Assembly: GCF_024807945.1 (NCBI RefSeq)
Contig: NZ_JANUFD010000004.1
Location: 310,001-374,000 of the forward strand
DNA length: 64,000 nucleotides
Direction of reading: 5' to 3'
Source of the DNA: Pseudomonas sp. JUb42
GTDB lineage: Bacteria; Pseudomonadota; Gammaproteobacteria; Pseudomonadales; Pseudomonadaceae
The notes beneath the pieces are model-generated. The model did no database searches and was not told where the DNA came from. It saw nothing but the letters and a program-made list of their open reading frames with translations. Both the position numbers and the translations under genes were made by a program. Numbering within the stretch: the stretch's first letter is position 1; each line of letters opens with the position of its first letter. This document shows positions 1-11,178 of the stretch, piece after piece.

Positions 1-58
1 CCGACCGGGGTCCTGAAAATCTCAAGCGTGCCACTCTTTTCGCCCCAGCAACGGGCGA
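1..58. other. Left window edge, intergenic
   Basis: No gene is visible in these 58 bases. They follow the stop codon of the DUF2160 membrane protein on the minus strand. A short inverted repeat (CGCCC at 41-45, GGGCG at 53-57) could form an intercistronic hairpin. In GlpSTPQUV-type operons the next gene encodes the periplasmic binding protein, so it would be expected just beyond the edge; this is inference. Confidence 0.4.
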
Positions 59-334
59 CTACCCCCAACGCATCACCAACAACAGCCACACCAGGGAAAT
101 CACCGAAGCGATCCAGATGCTCCAGTCCGTCACGCCTATCACCAGCAAATGCAGGTAGGCGCTACCAAGAAGTCCGATAAACAGGCGATCGCCACGACTG
201 GTGGTGATCGGCAGAAAACCGCGGCGCTCGACACACGGCGAACGCAGCTCCCAGATCGTCATGCCGACCAGCGCCGCCGCTATGGCGCCGAAGAAGGCAG
301 CAGTGAGGGTAGTCCAGGCCATCCAATCCATCAT
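59..334 (-). CDS. DUF2160 small membrane protein of ABC importer (GlpU-like)
   Basis: A 91-residue inner-membrane protein with about three hydrophobic segments (roughly residues 6-28, 51-67 and 72-89). Such DUF2160 proteins accompany the GlpSTPQUV glycerol-type ABC importer of rhizobia, where the equivalent gene is glpU; their exact function is not known. The start has a strong AAGGAG Shine-Dalgarno a few bases upstream, and the gene lies 8 bases after the second permease, so it belongs to the same minus-strand operon. The family call rests on size, hydrophobicity and position as much as on sequence. Confidence 0.75.
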   Translation of the reverse strand: MMDWMAWTTLTAAFFGAIAAALVGMTIWELRSPCVERRGFLPITTSRGDRLFIGLLGSAYLHLLVIGVTDWSIWIASVISLVWLLLVMRWG

Positions 335-342
335 GCGACTCC

Positions 343-1143
<801 letters not shown>

Positions 1144-1152
1144 GGCCGCTCC

Positions 1153-2008
<856 letters not shown>

Positions 2009-2016
<8 letters not shown>

Positions 2017-3109
2017 GGCCAGGCTCCAGCAAAAAGTCATCGGCGTAGAGCATCAGCCACTGCCCGGGAAAACTGATCCAGGCCTTGCCTTCCGGCACCG
2101 GCTTGTCTTCCTGCAGGCGCACCTTGAGCTTCTGCCCGGCCAAGTCCAGGGTGAGGATCTTGTAGGTGCCCAAGTCTTCGACGTAGGTCACGTCCGCGCA
2201 CATGGCTTCTTCGAACGGGCCGTCCCAGACATGCACGAACTCAGGGCGGATACCGACTTTCAAAGTCTTCCACTGGGTCGCAGCGAGGGTGTCGAGCATC
2301 GCTTGCGGCAAGGCCAGATGCACATCGCCAAAGCCAACACCACCGACCTCGGGCTTGACGTCGATCAGGTTCATGCCGGGGCTGCCAATGAAGTAGCCGA
2401 CAAAGGTGTGCAACGGCTTTTCGAACAGCTCGCGGGGCGTGCCGAACTGAACGATCTGGCCGCCGTACATCACCGCGATCTTGTCGGCGAAGGTGGAAGC
2501 CTCCAGTTGATCGTGGGTGACGTAGACCATGGTGATATTGAACTGCTCATGGATCTGCTTGAGCTTGCGCCGCAGTTTCCACTTAAGGTGCGGGTCGATC
2601 ACGGTCAGGGGTTCGTCGAACAGAATCGCCGAGACGTCATCCCGGACCAGCCCGCGACCCATGGAAACCTTCTGCTTTTCATCGGCCGTCAGGTTGCTGG
2701 CTTTCTTTTTCAGCAGCTCCTGCAGGTCGAGAACTTCGGCAATCTCGTTGACCTTGATCTTGACCCGAGCCTCATCGACGCCCTGATTGCGCAGCGGGAA
2801 GGCTAGGTTGTCGAACACCGTCATGGTGTCGTAGACCACCGGGAACTGGAAAACCTGGGCGATATTGCGCTTTTCCGGGGTCAGATCGTTGACTCGCTTG
2901 CCATCGAACAGCACCTGCCCTTCCGAAGGGCTGAGCAGGCCGGAAATGATATTGAGCAGGGTCGACTTGCCGCAGCCGGAAGGGCCAAGCAACGCATAGG
3001 CGCCGCCCTGGTTCCAGATGTGGGTCATCTCGCGGATCGCGTAGTCTTCGGGGCCGCCCGGCGTCTTGCTGTAACTGTGGGCGAGGTTCTGCAAACGGAT
3101 CTCGGCCAT
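2009..3109 (-). CDS. ABC importer ATPase with degenerate signature motif (GlpT-like)
   Basis: A 366-residue ATP-binding subunit. The Walker A is GPSGCGKST (about residues 42-50), the Q-loop is intact (AQVFQFP), the Walker B is AILFDEP and the H-loop is THDQ. The ABC signature, normally LSGGQQQR, is instead LTADEKQKVS, so this subunit has lost a canonical signature. The C-terminal third is a MalK-type regulatory/OB domain. It overlaps the partner ATPase by one base (TGATG) and the following permease by eight. In rhizobial nomenclature this corresponds to the second ATPase, GlpT, not to the glycerol-3-phosphate antiporter of the same name. The partner keeps LSGGQ but lacks the H-loop histidine, so the pair looks asymmetric. 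Confidence 0.85.
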
Positions 3110-4203
3110 CAGGCAACCCTCGCCATGCGCAGGCCCGGCGCTTGAATCAAGCGGTCCTGCTGATCGAATACGAATAGTTTGTGGGTCGGGATATACACGC
3201 GGATCGGCGCATCGACGTCATAGGCATGGACGCCCGGCAGGTGCAATACCAGCGAGAAATGCTCGTTGCGCACATGCAGGAAGGTTTCCGAACCACTGAT
3301 CTCGGCCAGTTCCACGGTGACCGCCAACTCCAGGTCGTCATCGTTGGACGGCACCAGGCTCAGGTGGCTGGGACGTACGCCAAAACGGTAGTAACCGTCG
3401 CCGATGGTGCGCAGATCGACATTGAGCGGAAAGTGCACGAAATTGGCGAAGCTGACTTCGTTGCCGTCGATACGACCCGGCATCAGGTTGATCGGCGGCT
3501 CGGAGAACAGCTCCGCGGCCAGCACGGTCTGCGGCTGATGATAGACATGCGGTGTCACACCGCTCTGGATCAGCCGACCCTCATGCAGAATAGTGGTGGT
3601 GCCGCCCAGGGCCAGAGCCTCGTTGGGCTCGGTGGTGGCGTAGACCGCAATGGTGTTGCGCGCCGCGAACAGCTCGCGCATTTCCTGGCGCAGTTCCTCG
3701 CGCAGCTTGTAGTCCAGGTTGACCAGAGGCTCATCGAACAGGATCAATCCGGCATCCTTGATCAGCGCCCGAGCCATGGCCGTGCGCTGCTGCTGGCCAC
3801 CGGACAGTTCCAGCGGGTAGCGCGGCAGGAATTTTTCGATACGCAGCATCCGCGCGGTTTCCCGCACCTTGCTTTCGATCACGTCCTTCGACACACCGGT
3901 CTGGCGCAAAGGCGAGGCGATGTTGTCGAACACGGTCATGCTCGGGTAATTGATGAACTGCTGATAGACCATCGAGATGTTGCGCTGACGGACCGACTGG
4001 CCGGTGACATCGACGCCGTTCATCAGGATTCGACCGCTGTCTGGCTTGTCCAGCCCGGCCATCAGACGCATCAAGCTGGTCTTGCCGGACAACGTCCGCC
4101 CCAGCAGTACGTTGAAAGAACCGGCTTCGAAGCTCAGGGATACGTCGTCGATCCAGGTTTGACCATCAACCGTACGGCTGACGTGCTCCAGGGTGAGAGA
4201 CAT
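3109..4203 (-). CDS. ABC importer ATPase lacking the H-loop histidine (GlpS-like)
   Basis: A 364-residue ATP-binding subunit, first gene of the importer operon. The Walker A is GRTLSGKTS, the Q-loop lies in SMVYQQF, the signature is canonical (LSGGQQQR) and the Walker B is LILFDEP. The switch histidine that normally follows beta-strand VYVT is a threonine here (VYATTEP in place of VYVTHDQ). A MalK-like C-terminal domain follows. A longer in-frame start exists at 4260, but it would begin only about seven bases after the predicted transcription start near 4267; the start at 4203 begins at the family N-terminus MSLTLEHV with AAGGG upstream. The product presumably heterodimerises with the ATPase at 2009-3109. 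Confidence 0.85.
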   Translation of the reverse strand: MSLTLEHVSRTVDGQTWIDDVSLSFEAGSFNVLLGRTLSGKTSLMRLMAGLDKPDSGRILMNGVDVTGQSVRQRNISMVYQQFINYPSMTVFDNIASPLRQTGVSKDVIESKVRETARMLRIEKFLPRYPLELSGGQQQRTAMARALIKDAGLILFDEPLVNLDYKLREELRQEMRELFAARNTIAVYATTEPNEALALGGTTTILHEGRLIQSGVTPHVYHQPQTVLAAELFSEPPINLMPGRIDGNEVSFANFVHFPLNVDLRTIGDGYYRFGVRPSHLSLVPSNDDDLELAVTVELAEISGSETFLHVRNEHFSLVLHLPGVHAYDVDAPIRVYIPTHKLFVFDQQDRLIQAPGLRMARVA

Positions 4204-4277
4204 GGTGTGCCCTTTTTGTTCATTCTTATTAGGGTGTTTACGAGTAGCATTCACAAACATTCGAATGATTATTCGTT

Positions 4278-4293
4278 AGCGATAACCGTGCCA
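4278..4293 (-). promoter_or_regulatory. Sigma-54 (-24/-12) promoter of the ABC importer operon
   Basis: Read on the minus strand the sequence is TGGCACGGTTATCGCT. It matches the RpoN consensus TGGCACG-N4-TTGCW except for one base, and the invariant GG and GC are exactly ten bases apart. Transcription would begin near 4267, about 64 bases before the start codon at 4203. A sigma-54 activator is encoded immediately upstream in the opposite direction, which supports the call. Confidence 0.8.
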
Positions 4294-4358
4294 AACCTGT
4301 CACAACGCCTTAAATCCCCGTTCTAGAGCCTTTCGCGTAAATCAGCGGAAAAACCTAC

Positions 4359-4451
4359 GTTCAAAGCTGAACAAAAGTGAACACCAAAGTCTGAACACCT
4401 GAACAAAATGAACATTGACTTTGAACACTACTGAACGACACTCTGTGAACA
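4359..4451. promoter_or_regulatory. Array of eight TGAAC half-sites, probable activator binding region
   Basis: Eight direct copies of TGAAC, seven followed by A and one by G, begin at 4368, 4378, 4392, 4400, 4409, 4422, 4432 and 4446. The first is also part of an inverted repeat GTTCA-N4-TGAAC starting at 4359. Several spacings are near multiples of one helical turn. The array lies roughly 90 to 185 bases upstream of the predicted sigma-54 transcription start, where enhancer-type sites for bacterial enhancer-binding proteins normally sit. The array is seen directly; binding by the adjacent regulator is inference. Confidence 0.65.
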
Positions 4452-4524
4452 CCGCCGCCCCTTCAAAAGGCATGCGCGCAGGTCGAACGACAAAAACAAT
4501 AAAAGCACCGCAGGATCGATACCC

Positions 4525-6402
4525 ATGGCCAACCCCAGTGCATCGCTCGCCCACGACATCATCATTCAGGACTCCTGGAGCCGCTGTCGGGATTTCGGCC
4601 TCGACCATCAATCACGCCCGTCTTTCGGCCAACTGCCCAATGCGCAAGTCAGCCAGTTGCTGGAGCGCCATGAATCCCTGGTGCAGACCACCCATCAGCA
4701 AGTGCTGCCTTTCTACGAAAACATCCTGAGCAACTCCGACTGCCTGATTTTGCTGGCTGATCAACATGGGCAGGTGCTCAATTCCTGGGGCAACAAGCGT
4801 TTCGTCGATCCGGCCCAGGGTCTGGGTTTCGTCGCAGGCGCCTGCTGGGTCGAACAGGGCACCGGTACCAACGCCATCGGCACCGCCCTGGCCTGCGAGC
4901 AGGCGGTGCATATCCAGCACGATGAACACTTTCTCAAGGCCAACCGTTTCATGACCGGCTCGGCGGCGCCGATTTTCGACGCCAATCGACGGGTGATCGC
5001 GGTGCTCGATGTCTCCAGCGACAGCTTCCTGCCGCCCTCCCACACCCTGGGCGTGGTGCGGATGATGAGCCAGTCAGTGGAAAACCGGCTGATCCTCGAT
5101 CAATTCCAGGACGGCTGCTTCCAGCTGACGTTCAATACCGGCCTGAACAACCTCGACAGCCAGTGGGCCGGGCTGCTGATCTTCGACGAAAGCGGGCGCA
5201 TCCTCTGCGCCAACCGTCGCGCCGACAGCCTGCTGGGCCTGAGTCTTTTGCGGGCCAATATCGAAAACCTGTTCAAGACGCCCATCGCGCAATTGCTCGA
5301 CAAGACCGAAGGCCAGCCCTTCGCCCTGCAAGCCTCGGGGCATAACCGTTTCCACGGCGTACTGCGCCGCCCGCAACGCCAGCCGGGCCGCTCATCGCGG
5401 ATCCTGCATTCGGTCAAGCCACTGACGCCGCCGCGCCCTGCCCCGAGCACCTCAGGCATTGCTCTGGACGCCATCGGGCCCGGCGATGCGCGCATAGAGA
5501 AGGCCGTGCGTCAGGCAGGCAAACTGATTGAAAAGAACATCCCGGTGCTGATCCATGGCGAAACCGGGGTGGGCAAGGAGGTGTTCGTCAAGGCGCTGCA
5601 TCAGGGCGGCTCCCGGGCAGAACAACCATTCATTGCGGTGAACTGCGCGGCGATTCCGGCTGAACTGGTGGAGTCGGAGCTGTTCGGCTACGAGCGTGGC
5701 GCTTTTACCGGGGCTAATCAGAAAGGCAGCATCGGCCTGATCCGCAAGGCCGATAAAGGCACGCTGTTCCTCGATGAAATCGGCGATATGCCCCTGCCCG
5801 TACAGGCCCGCCTGCTCCGGGTCTTACAGGAACGCTGCGTGCAGCCCTTGGGCAGCAGCGAGTTATTCCCGGTGGATATCCGTCTGGTTTCGGCCACCAA
5901 CCGTCCCTTGCGCGAACAGGTGCAGGCCGGCCACTTCCGTCAGGACCTGTACTACCGCATCAGCGGCCTGAACCTGGAGCTGCCGCCCCTGCGCCAGCGC
6001 AGCGACAAGAGCGCGTTGATTCAACGCCTGTGGGATCAACATCGCGAAGACTGGCAAGTCGCGGGCTTCGAGCCCGAGGTGCTGGAACTGTTCGACCAGC
6101 ACCCGTGGCCCGGCAACCTGCGGCAGATGAGCAGCGTGATCCAGGTCGCCCTGGCGTTGGCCGATGACGAGCCGATCAGTACCGAACATTTGCCGGAAGA
6201 CTTTTTTGCCGATCTGGATCTGAATCAGGAAGACAATCGCTCGCAGGTGCCGCAGCCGTTCCTTAATCAGGCCAGCCTGGACAACCCCGAAGATCTAAAC
6301 CGCCTGTTGCAGGCGGCGGGGGGCAATATTTCACAGCTGGCAAAGCAGCTGGGAGTCAGCCGCAATACCTTGTACAAGCGCCTGCGCGAACAAAGCACCT
6401 AA
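4525..6402 (+). CDS. Sigma-54-dependent transcriptional activator, AcoR type
   Basis: A 625-residue enhancer-binding protein. The N-terminal part resembles the AcoR sensor module, with a GAF-like domain (about residues 70-190, including GTGTNAIGTAL) and a PAS-like segment (about 205-280). The AAA+ domain has a Walker A GETGVGKE and the sigma-54 contact loop GAFTGA, then FLDEIGDMP as Walker B. The C-terminus is a Fis-type helix-turn-helix (NISQLAKQLGVSRNTLYKRL). It is divergent from the ABC importer operon, which has a sigma-54 promoter and repeated upstream sites, so it most likely activates that operon in response to a small ligand bound by the GAF region. The ligand is unknown; AcoR relatives respond to acetoin or alcohols. 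Confidence 0.9.
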   Translation: MANPSASLAHDIIIQDSWSRCRDFGLDHQSRPSFGQLPNAQVSQLLERHESLVQTTHQQVLPFYENILSNSDCLILLADQHGQVLNSWGNKRFVDPAQGLGFVAGACWVEQGTGTNAIGTALACEQAVHIQHDEHFLKANRFMTGSAAPIFDANRRVIAVLDVSSDSFLPPSHTLGVVRMMSQSVENRLILDQFQDGCFQLTFNTGLNNLDSQWAGLLIFDESGRILCANRRADSLLGLSLLRANIENLFKTPIAQLLDKTEGQPFALQASGHNRFHGVLRRPQRQPGRSSRILHSVKPLTPPRPAPSTSGIALDAIGPGDARIEKAVRQAGKLIEKNIPVLIHGETGVGKEVFVKALHQGGSRAEQPFIAVNCAAIPAELVESELFGYERGAFTGANQKGSIGLIRKADKGTLFLDEIGDMPLPVQARLLRVLQERCVQPLGSSELFPVDIRLVSATNRPLREQVQAGHFRQDLYYRISGLNLELPPLRQRSDKSALIQRLWDQHREDWQVAGFEPEVLELFDQHPWPGNLRQMSSVIQVALALADDEPISTEHLPEDFFADLDLNQEDNRSQVPQPFLNQASLDNPEDLNRLLQAAGGNISQLAKQLGVSRNTLYKRLREQST

Positions 6403-6407
6403 AGGCA

Positions 6408-6471
6408 TTCGCGGATGAATCCGCTCCCACAGGTTGAAACTCGACACTGTGGGAGCGGATTCATCCGCGAA
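6408..6471. repeat. REP inverted pair, GGATTCATCC type
   Basis: Two 25-base arms, 6408-6432 and 6447-6471, are reverse complements around a 14-base loop; the right arm contains GTGGGAGCGGATTCATCCGC. They lie between the convergent regulator and cysS genes and could stop transcription from both sides. Confidence 0.85.
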
Positions 6472-6491
6472 AGGGCCTCTTCAGGCGATGA

Positions 6492-7874
6492 TCAATCCGC
6501 CAAGCGCCACGTAGTCCCGCCCTTGCCGTCTTCCAGCACCACGCCCATGGCGGTGAGCTGGTCGCGGATGCGGTCGGATTCGGCCCAGTTCTTGTCGGTA
6601 CGGGCTTGCAGACGCGCCTGAATCAGCGCCTCGACTTCAGCCGCATCGACCTTGCCTTCAGCACCGGCGCGCAGGAAGTCATCGGCTTCGAGCTGCAAGA
6701 CACCCAGCACACTGGCCAACTGCTTCAGACGTGCCGCCAGACCTGCCGCAGCGGCCAGATCGGTATCACGCAGACGGTTGATTTCCCGGACCATCTCGAA
6801 CAGCACCGCGCAGGCTTCCGGCGTGCCGAAATCGTCGTCCATGGCCGCAGTGAAACGCTCGACCAACGCCTCGCCACCGGCAGGCTCAGCCACCGGCAAA
6901 CCCTTGAGGGCGTGATAGAAGCGCTCCAGCGCACCCTTGGACTCTTTCAGGCTGTCTTCGGAGTAGTTGATCGCGCTGCGGTAGTGGCTCGACACCAGCA
7001 GGTAACGCACCACTTCCGGATGGTATTTCTCCAGTACATCGCGAATGGTGAAGAAGTTGTTCAAGGACTTGGACATCTTCTCGCCATTGATGCGGATCAT
7101 GCCGCAATGCATCCAGGCATTGGCGTAGGTCTTGCCGGTGGCCGCTTCGCTCTGGGCGATTTCGTTTTCATGGTGCGGGAACTCAAGGTCGCTGCCGCCG
7201 CCATGAATATCGAAGGTCTCACCCAGGCAGCAGGTCGACATCACCGAGCATTCAATGTGCCAGCCCGGACGCCCCGGGCCCCAAGGTGACTCCCAGCTCG
7301 GCTCGCCCGGCTTGACGCCTTTCCACAGGACGAAGTCCAGCGGATCGTCCTTGGATTCGTCCACCTCAATTCGCGCACCGATGCGCAGGTCTTCGATCTT
7401 CTTGCGCGACAGCTTGCCGTAGCCGAGGAACTTGCCGACGCGGTAGTACACGTCACCGTTGCCCGGCGCGTAGGCATAGCCCTTGTCGATCAGGGTCTGG
7501 ATCATCGCGTGCATGCCGGCGATATGCCCGGTGGCACGGGGTTCCATGTCCGGCTTGAGGATATTCAGCCGGGCTTCGTCTTCGTGCATGGCATCGATCA
7601 TGCGCGCGGTCAGGGCTTCGAACGACTCGCCGTTTTCACGGGCGCGATTGATGATCTTGTCGTCGATGTCGGTGATGTTGCGCACGTACGTCAGGTCATA
7701 ACCGCTGAAGCGCAGCCAGCGGGTCACCAGGTCAAAAGCCACCATGCTGCGGCCATGGCCGAGGTGGCAGTAGTCGTACACGGTCATCCCGCATACATAC
7801 ATGCGCACCTTGTTGCCATCCAGCGGCTTGAAGACTTCTTTGCTCTTGGTGAGCGTGTTGTAGATAGAAAGCAA
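6492..7874 (-). CDS. cysS: Cysteine--tRNA ligase
   Basis: A 460-residue class I aminoacyl-tRNA synthetase that charges tRNA-Cys in the cytoplasm, of normal length for the family. The zinc-site cysteine lies in [14 protein letters not shown], which also carries the HIGH-type nucleotide-binding motif (HLGH). Further zinc ligands fit HIECSVM and the [14 protein letters not shown] segment. The KMSKS loop is exact ([10 protein letters not shown]). The C-terminal tRNA-binding domain is complete. glnS begins its 3' end 10 bases upstream on the same strand, so the two synthetase genes are probably co-transcribed in the order glnS-cysS. Confidence 0.97.
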   Translation of the reverse strand: MLSIYNTLTKSKEVFKPLDGNKVRMYVCGMTVYDYCHLGHGRSMVAFDLVTRWLRFSGYDLTYVRNITDIDDKIINRARENGESFEALTARMIDAMHEDEARLNILKPDMEPRATGHIAGMHAMIQTLIDKGYAYAPGNGDVYYRVGKFLGYGKLSRKKIEDLRIGARIEVDESKDDPLDFVLWKGVKPGEPSWESPWGPGRPGWHIECSVMSTCCLGETFDIHGGGSDLEFPHHENEIAQSEAATGKTYANAWMHCGMIRINGEKMSKSLNNFFTIRDVLEKYHPEVVRYLLVSSHYRSAINYSEDSLKESKGALERFYHALKGLPVAEPAGGEALVERFTAAMDDDFGTPEACAVLFEMVREINRLRDTDLAAAAGLAARLKQLASVLGVLQLEADDFLRAGAEGKVDAAEVEALIQARLQARTDKNWAESDRIRDQLTAMGVVLEDGKGGTTWRLAD

Positions 7875-7884
7875 TGACTTAACC

Positions 7885-9579
7885 TCAGGTCCAGGAATCG
7901 CGCAGGGTCACTGTGCGGTTGAAGACCGGTTGACCAGGTTTGGAGTCCTTGATGTCCGCGCAGAAATAACCTTCGCGTTCGAACTGGAAACGGTCTTCCG
8001 GCTGTGCTTGCCCCAATGATGGTTCAGCACGACAACCCGTCAGTACTTGCAGGGAGTCCGGATTGATGTTGTCCAGGAAGCTGGCGCCTTCTTCGGCTTT
8101 CTCAGGGTTTGGCGAGCGGAACAGGCGATCGTACAGACGCACTTCGCATTCGATGCTTTCAGCCGCCGGGACCCAGTGAATCACGCCCTTGACCTTGCGG
8201 CCCTCGGGGTTCTTGCCCAGGGTGTCCGGATCGTAGGAGCAGCGCAGCTCGACGATATTGCCATCGGCGTCCTTGATTGCTTCGTCGGCACGAATCACAT
8301 AACTGCCGCGCAGGCGCACTTCGCCATTAGGCTCCAGGCGCTTGTAGCCCTTCGGCGGCTCTTCCATGTAGTCGTCGCGGTCGATATAGATCTCGCGAGA
8401 GAACGGCAGTTTGCGCACACCCAGGTCTTCTTTCGGGTGACGCGCCAGCTCCAGGTGATCGACCTGACCTTCCGGATAGTTGGTGATCACAACTTTCAGC
8501 GGGCGCAGCACGCACATGGCGCGCGGGGCGCTGTGGTCGAGGTCATCACGGATGCTGAATTCAAGCATGCCGAAGTCAACCACACCGTCGGAACGGTTGG
8601 TGCCGATCATTTCGCAGAAGTTGCGGATCGATTTCGGCGTGTAGCCACGGCGGCGGAAGCCCGACAGCGTGGACATGCGCGGATCGTCCCAGCCACTGAC
8701 GTGCTTTTCATCGACCAGTTGCTTGAGCTTGCGCTTGCTGGTGATGGTGTAGTTCAGGTTCAGGCGCGAGAACTCGTACTGGCGCGGCTTGCACGGCACC
8801 GGCAGGTTGTCGAGGAACCAGTCGTACAGCGGACGATGGCTTTCGAACTCCAGGGTGCAGATCGAGTGAGTGATGCCTTCGATGGCATCCGACTGACCGT
8901 GGGTGAAGTCGTAGATCGGGTAGATGCACCACTTGTCACCGGTCTGGTGGTGGTGAGCGTGGCGGATGCGGTACAGGATGGGGTCGCGCAGATTCATGTT
9001 CGGCGAGGCCATGTCGATCTTGGCGCGCAGCACGCACTTGCCGTCTTCGAACTCACCGGCCTTCATGCGGGCGAACAGGTCCAGGTTTTCCTCGACGCCG
9101 CGCTCGCGGAACGGGCTGTTCTTGCCTGGCTCGGTCAGGGTGCCACGGTATTCGCGGGCCTGCTCGGGGGTCAGGTCGTCGACGTAAGCCTTGCCTGCCT
9201 TGATCAGCTCGACAGCCCAGTCGTGCAGTTGATCGAAATACTGCGAGGCATAGCGCACGGCGCCGTCCCACTCGAAGCCCAGCCACTTGACGTCGCTTTC
9301 AATGGCGTCGATGTATTCCTGGTCTTCCTTGGCCGGGTTGGTGTCGTCGAAACGCAAGTGCGTGACGCCGCCGAACTCCTGGGCCAGGCCGAAGTTGACG
9401 CAGATCGACTTGGCGTGGCCGATGTGCAGGTAACCATTGGGCTCAGGCGGGAAGCGGGTGACGATCTTGACGTGCTTGCCGGAGTCCAGGTCGGCCTGAA
9501 TGATCGGGCGCAGGAAGTTGGTTGGAATAGCAGGGCCTGCCTTTGAATTCGCAGCGGGGTCTTGAGTGGGCTTGCTCAT
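7885..9579 (-). CDS. glnS: Glutamine--tRNA ligase
   Basis: A 564-residue class I synthetase that charges tRNA-Gln in the cytoplasm. The HIGH motif lies in [14 protein letters not shown] near residue 42, and the KMSKS equivalent is VISKRKL. The tRNA-recognition beta-barrel domains fill the C-terminal half. The reading frame is open to 9684, but the start at 9579 is chosen: AAGGA lies four to five bases upstream and it gives the usual Pseudomonas N-terminus MSKPTQDP. A second ATG at 9594 is possible. It is followed after 10 bases by cysS and is divergent from ppiB. Confidence 0.97.
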   Translation of the reverse strand: MSKPTQDPAANSKAGPAIPTNFLRPIIQADLDSGKHVKIVTRFPPEPNGYLHIGHAKSICVNFGLAQEFGGVTHLRFDDTNPAKEDQEYIDAIESDVKWLGFEWDGAVRYASQYFDQLHDWAVELIKAGKAYVDDLTPEQAREYRGTLTEPGKNSPFRERGVEENLDLFARMKAGEFEDGKCVLRAKIDMASPNMNLRDPILYRIRHAHHHQTGDKWCIYPIYDFTHGQSDAIEGITHSICTLEFESHRPLYDWFLDNLPVPCKPRQYEFSRLNLNYTITSKRKLKQLVDEKHVSGWDDPRMSTLSGFRRRGYTPKSIRNFCEMIGTNRSDGVVDFGMLEFSIRDDLDHSAPRAMCVLRPLKVVITNYPEGQVDHLELARHPKEDLGVRKLPFSREIYIDRDDYMEEPPKGYKRLEPNGEVRLRGSYVIRADEAIKDADGNIVELRCSYDPDTLGKNPEGRKVKGVIHWVPAAESIECEVRLYDRLFRSPNPEKAEEGASFLDNINPDSLQVLTGCRAEPSLGQAQPEDRFQFEREGYFCADIKDSKPGQPVFNRTVTLRDSWT

Positions 9580-9794
9580 GGGATCCTTGGACATACTAGT
9601 GCGGCCAGCGGCGGCCGACCAAACAAAACGTCTATCATAGCCCAAGCTGTCAAGGCCCTGACAGGGCGCTGTGAGAAAACCCAAACTACCGCTCGACGAA
9701 TAACGCCTTTAAACTGCGCGCCTGGGTTAAATCGGCAGCACTGGCGATGCACGCCAAACCTTCATTCACGCATGCCCACAAGAGCGATTCGAAC

Positions 9795-10298
9795 ATGTCC
9801 AAAGTAAAACTGACGACCAACCACGGCGATATCGTCCTGGAACTCAACGCTGAAAAGGCGCCGATCACCGTCGCCAACTTCATCGAGTACGTGAACGCCG
9901 GTCACTACGAAAACACCATTTTCCACCGTGTCATCGGTAACTTCATGATCCAGGGCGGCGGTTTCGAGCCTGGCATGAAAGAAAAGAAAGACAAGCGCCC
10001 AAGCATCCAGAACGAAGCCGACAACGGCCTGCCGAACAAGAAGTACTCGGTCGCCATGGCCCGTACCATGGAGCCGCATTCGGCCTCCGCGCAGTTCTTC
10101 ATCAACGTTGCCGACAACGCCTTCCTCAACCACTCCGGCAAGAACGTGCAGGGCTGGGGCTACGCAGTGTTCGCTGAAGTGATCGAAGGCAGCGACGTTG
10201 TCGACAAGATCAAAGGCGTGGCCACTACTTCCAAGTCCGGCCACCAGGACGTACCTGCTGACGACGTGATCATCGAGAAAGCCGAGATCATTGAGTGA
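9795..10298 (+). CDS. ppiB: Peptidyl-prolyl cis-trans isomerase B (cyclophilin)
   Basis: A 167-residue cytoplasmic cyclophilin that speeds proline isomerisation during folding. The fold signature is clear: [12 protein letters not shown] with the catalytic-site Arg, then SASAQFFIN and [15 protein letters not shown]. There is no signal peptide, so this is the cytoplasmic type. An in-frame ATG at 9747 was rejected in favour of [12 protein letters not shown], the family N-terminus. The stop codon overlaps the GTG start of lpxH (GTGA), so the two genes are translationally coupled, as in other Pseudomonas. Confidence 0.95.
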   Translation: MSKVKLTTNHGDIVLELNAEKAPITVANFIEYVNAGHYENTIFHRVIGNFMIQGGGFEPGMKEKKDKRPSIQNEADNGLPNKKYSVAMARTMEPHSASAQFFINVADNAFLNHSGKNVQGWGYAVFAEVIEGSDVVDKIKGVATTSKSGHQDVPADDVIIEKAEIIE

Positions 10299-11035
10299 TT
10301 TTACTGATCTCCGACCTGCATCTTGAGGAGCAACGCCCGGACATTACCCAGGCGTTTCTGGATCTGCTGACCGGGCGTGCCCGCACTGCCAAGGCCCTGT
10401 ATATCCTCGGAGACTTCTTCGAAGCCTGGATCGGCGACGACGCCATGTCGCCCTTCCAGCGCTCGATCTGCCAGGCCCTGCGCGATCTCAGCGACAGCGG
10501 TACTGAAATTTTCCTGATGCACGGCAATCGCGACTTCATGCTCGGCCAGGCCTTTTGCAAGGCGGCTGGCTGCACGTTGTTGAACGACCCGAGCGTCATC
10601 CCGATGAATGGCGAGCCCGTGCTGCTGATGCACGGCGACAGCCTGTGTACCCGCGACGAAGCCTACATGCGTCTGCGCCGCTATCTGCGCCATCCGCTGA
10701 CCCTGTGGATCCTGCGCCACCTGCCCCTGCGCACCCGCCACAAACTGGCGCGCAAGCTGCGCAGCGAAAGCCGCGCGCAAACCCGCATGAAGGCCAACGA
10801 CATCGTCGACGTAACGCCCGAAGAAGTGCCGCGGATCATGAGCCAGTACGGCGTACGCACCCTGATCCACGGCCACACCCACCGCCCGGCCATTCATAAA
10901 CTGCAGGTCAACGACCAGACTGCCCAGCGCATCGTGCTGGGCGACTGGGATCGTCAGGGCTGGGCGTTGCAAGTGGATGAACAGGGGTTCAACCTGGCGG
11001 CGTTTGATTTTGTGCCCCATCCAAGCAACGCCTGA
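10295..11035 (+). CDS. lpxH: UDP-2,3-diacylglucosamine pyrophosphatase
   Basis: A 246-residue peripheral membrane metallophosphoesterase of lipid A synthesis; it hydrolyses UDP-2,3-diacylglucosamine to lipid X plus UMP. The calcineurin-like metal motifs are in order: SDLHL near the N-terminus, [29 protein letters not shown] and [10 protein letters not shown]. The length is typical. Translation starts at a GTG overlapping the ppiB stop by four bases. A REP pair follows downstream. Confidence 0.95.
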   Translation: MILLISDLHLEEQRPDITQAFLDLLTGRARTAKALYILGDFFEAWIGDDAMSPFQRSICQALRDLSDSGTEIFLMHGNRDFMLGQAFCKAAGCTLLNDPSVIPMNGEPVLLMHGDSLCTRDEAYMRLRRYLRHPLTLWILRHLPLRTRHKLARKLRSESRAQTRMKANDIVDVTPEEVPRIMSQYGVRTLIHGHTHRPAIHKLQVNDQTAQRIVLGDWDRQGWALQVDEQGFNLAAFDFVPHPSNA

Positions 11036-11053
11036 CACGCTCGCTTTACGATT

Positions 11054-11145
11054 TGTGGGAGCGAATTCATTCGCGAAAGCAATATTTCAGACGATAGAGA
11101 TTTGTCGGCTGTACTGCCCTCTTCGCGAATGAATTCGCTCCCACA
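11054..11145. repeat. REP inverted pair, GAATTCATTC type
   Basis: The left arm (11054-11078) reads TGTGGGAGCGAATTCATTCG onward and the right arm (11122-11145) is its reverse complement. The pair lies between the convergent lpxH and MFS efflux genes. Confidence 0.85.
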
Positions 11146-11178
11146 GAGGCTTATCTCAACAATTCATGCCCACAGTAA

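Larger units (their letters stand above)
4204..4524. other. Divergent intergenic region between importer operon and sigma-54 regulator
   Basis: This 321-base gap encodes no credible protein. Its AT-rich middle contains the minus-strand sigma-54 promoter (4278-4293) and the TGAAC half-site array (4359-4451). On the plus side an AGGA about nine bases before 4525 serves as ribosome binding site for the regulator. I could not identify a convincing sigma-70 promoter for the regulator. Confidence 0.6.
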
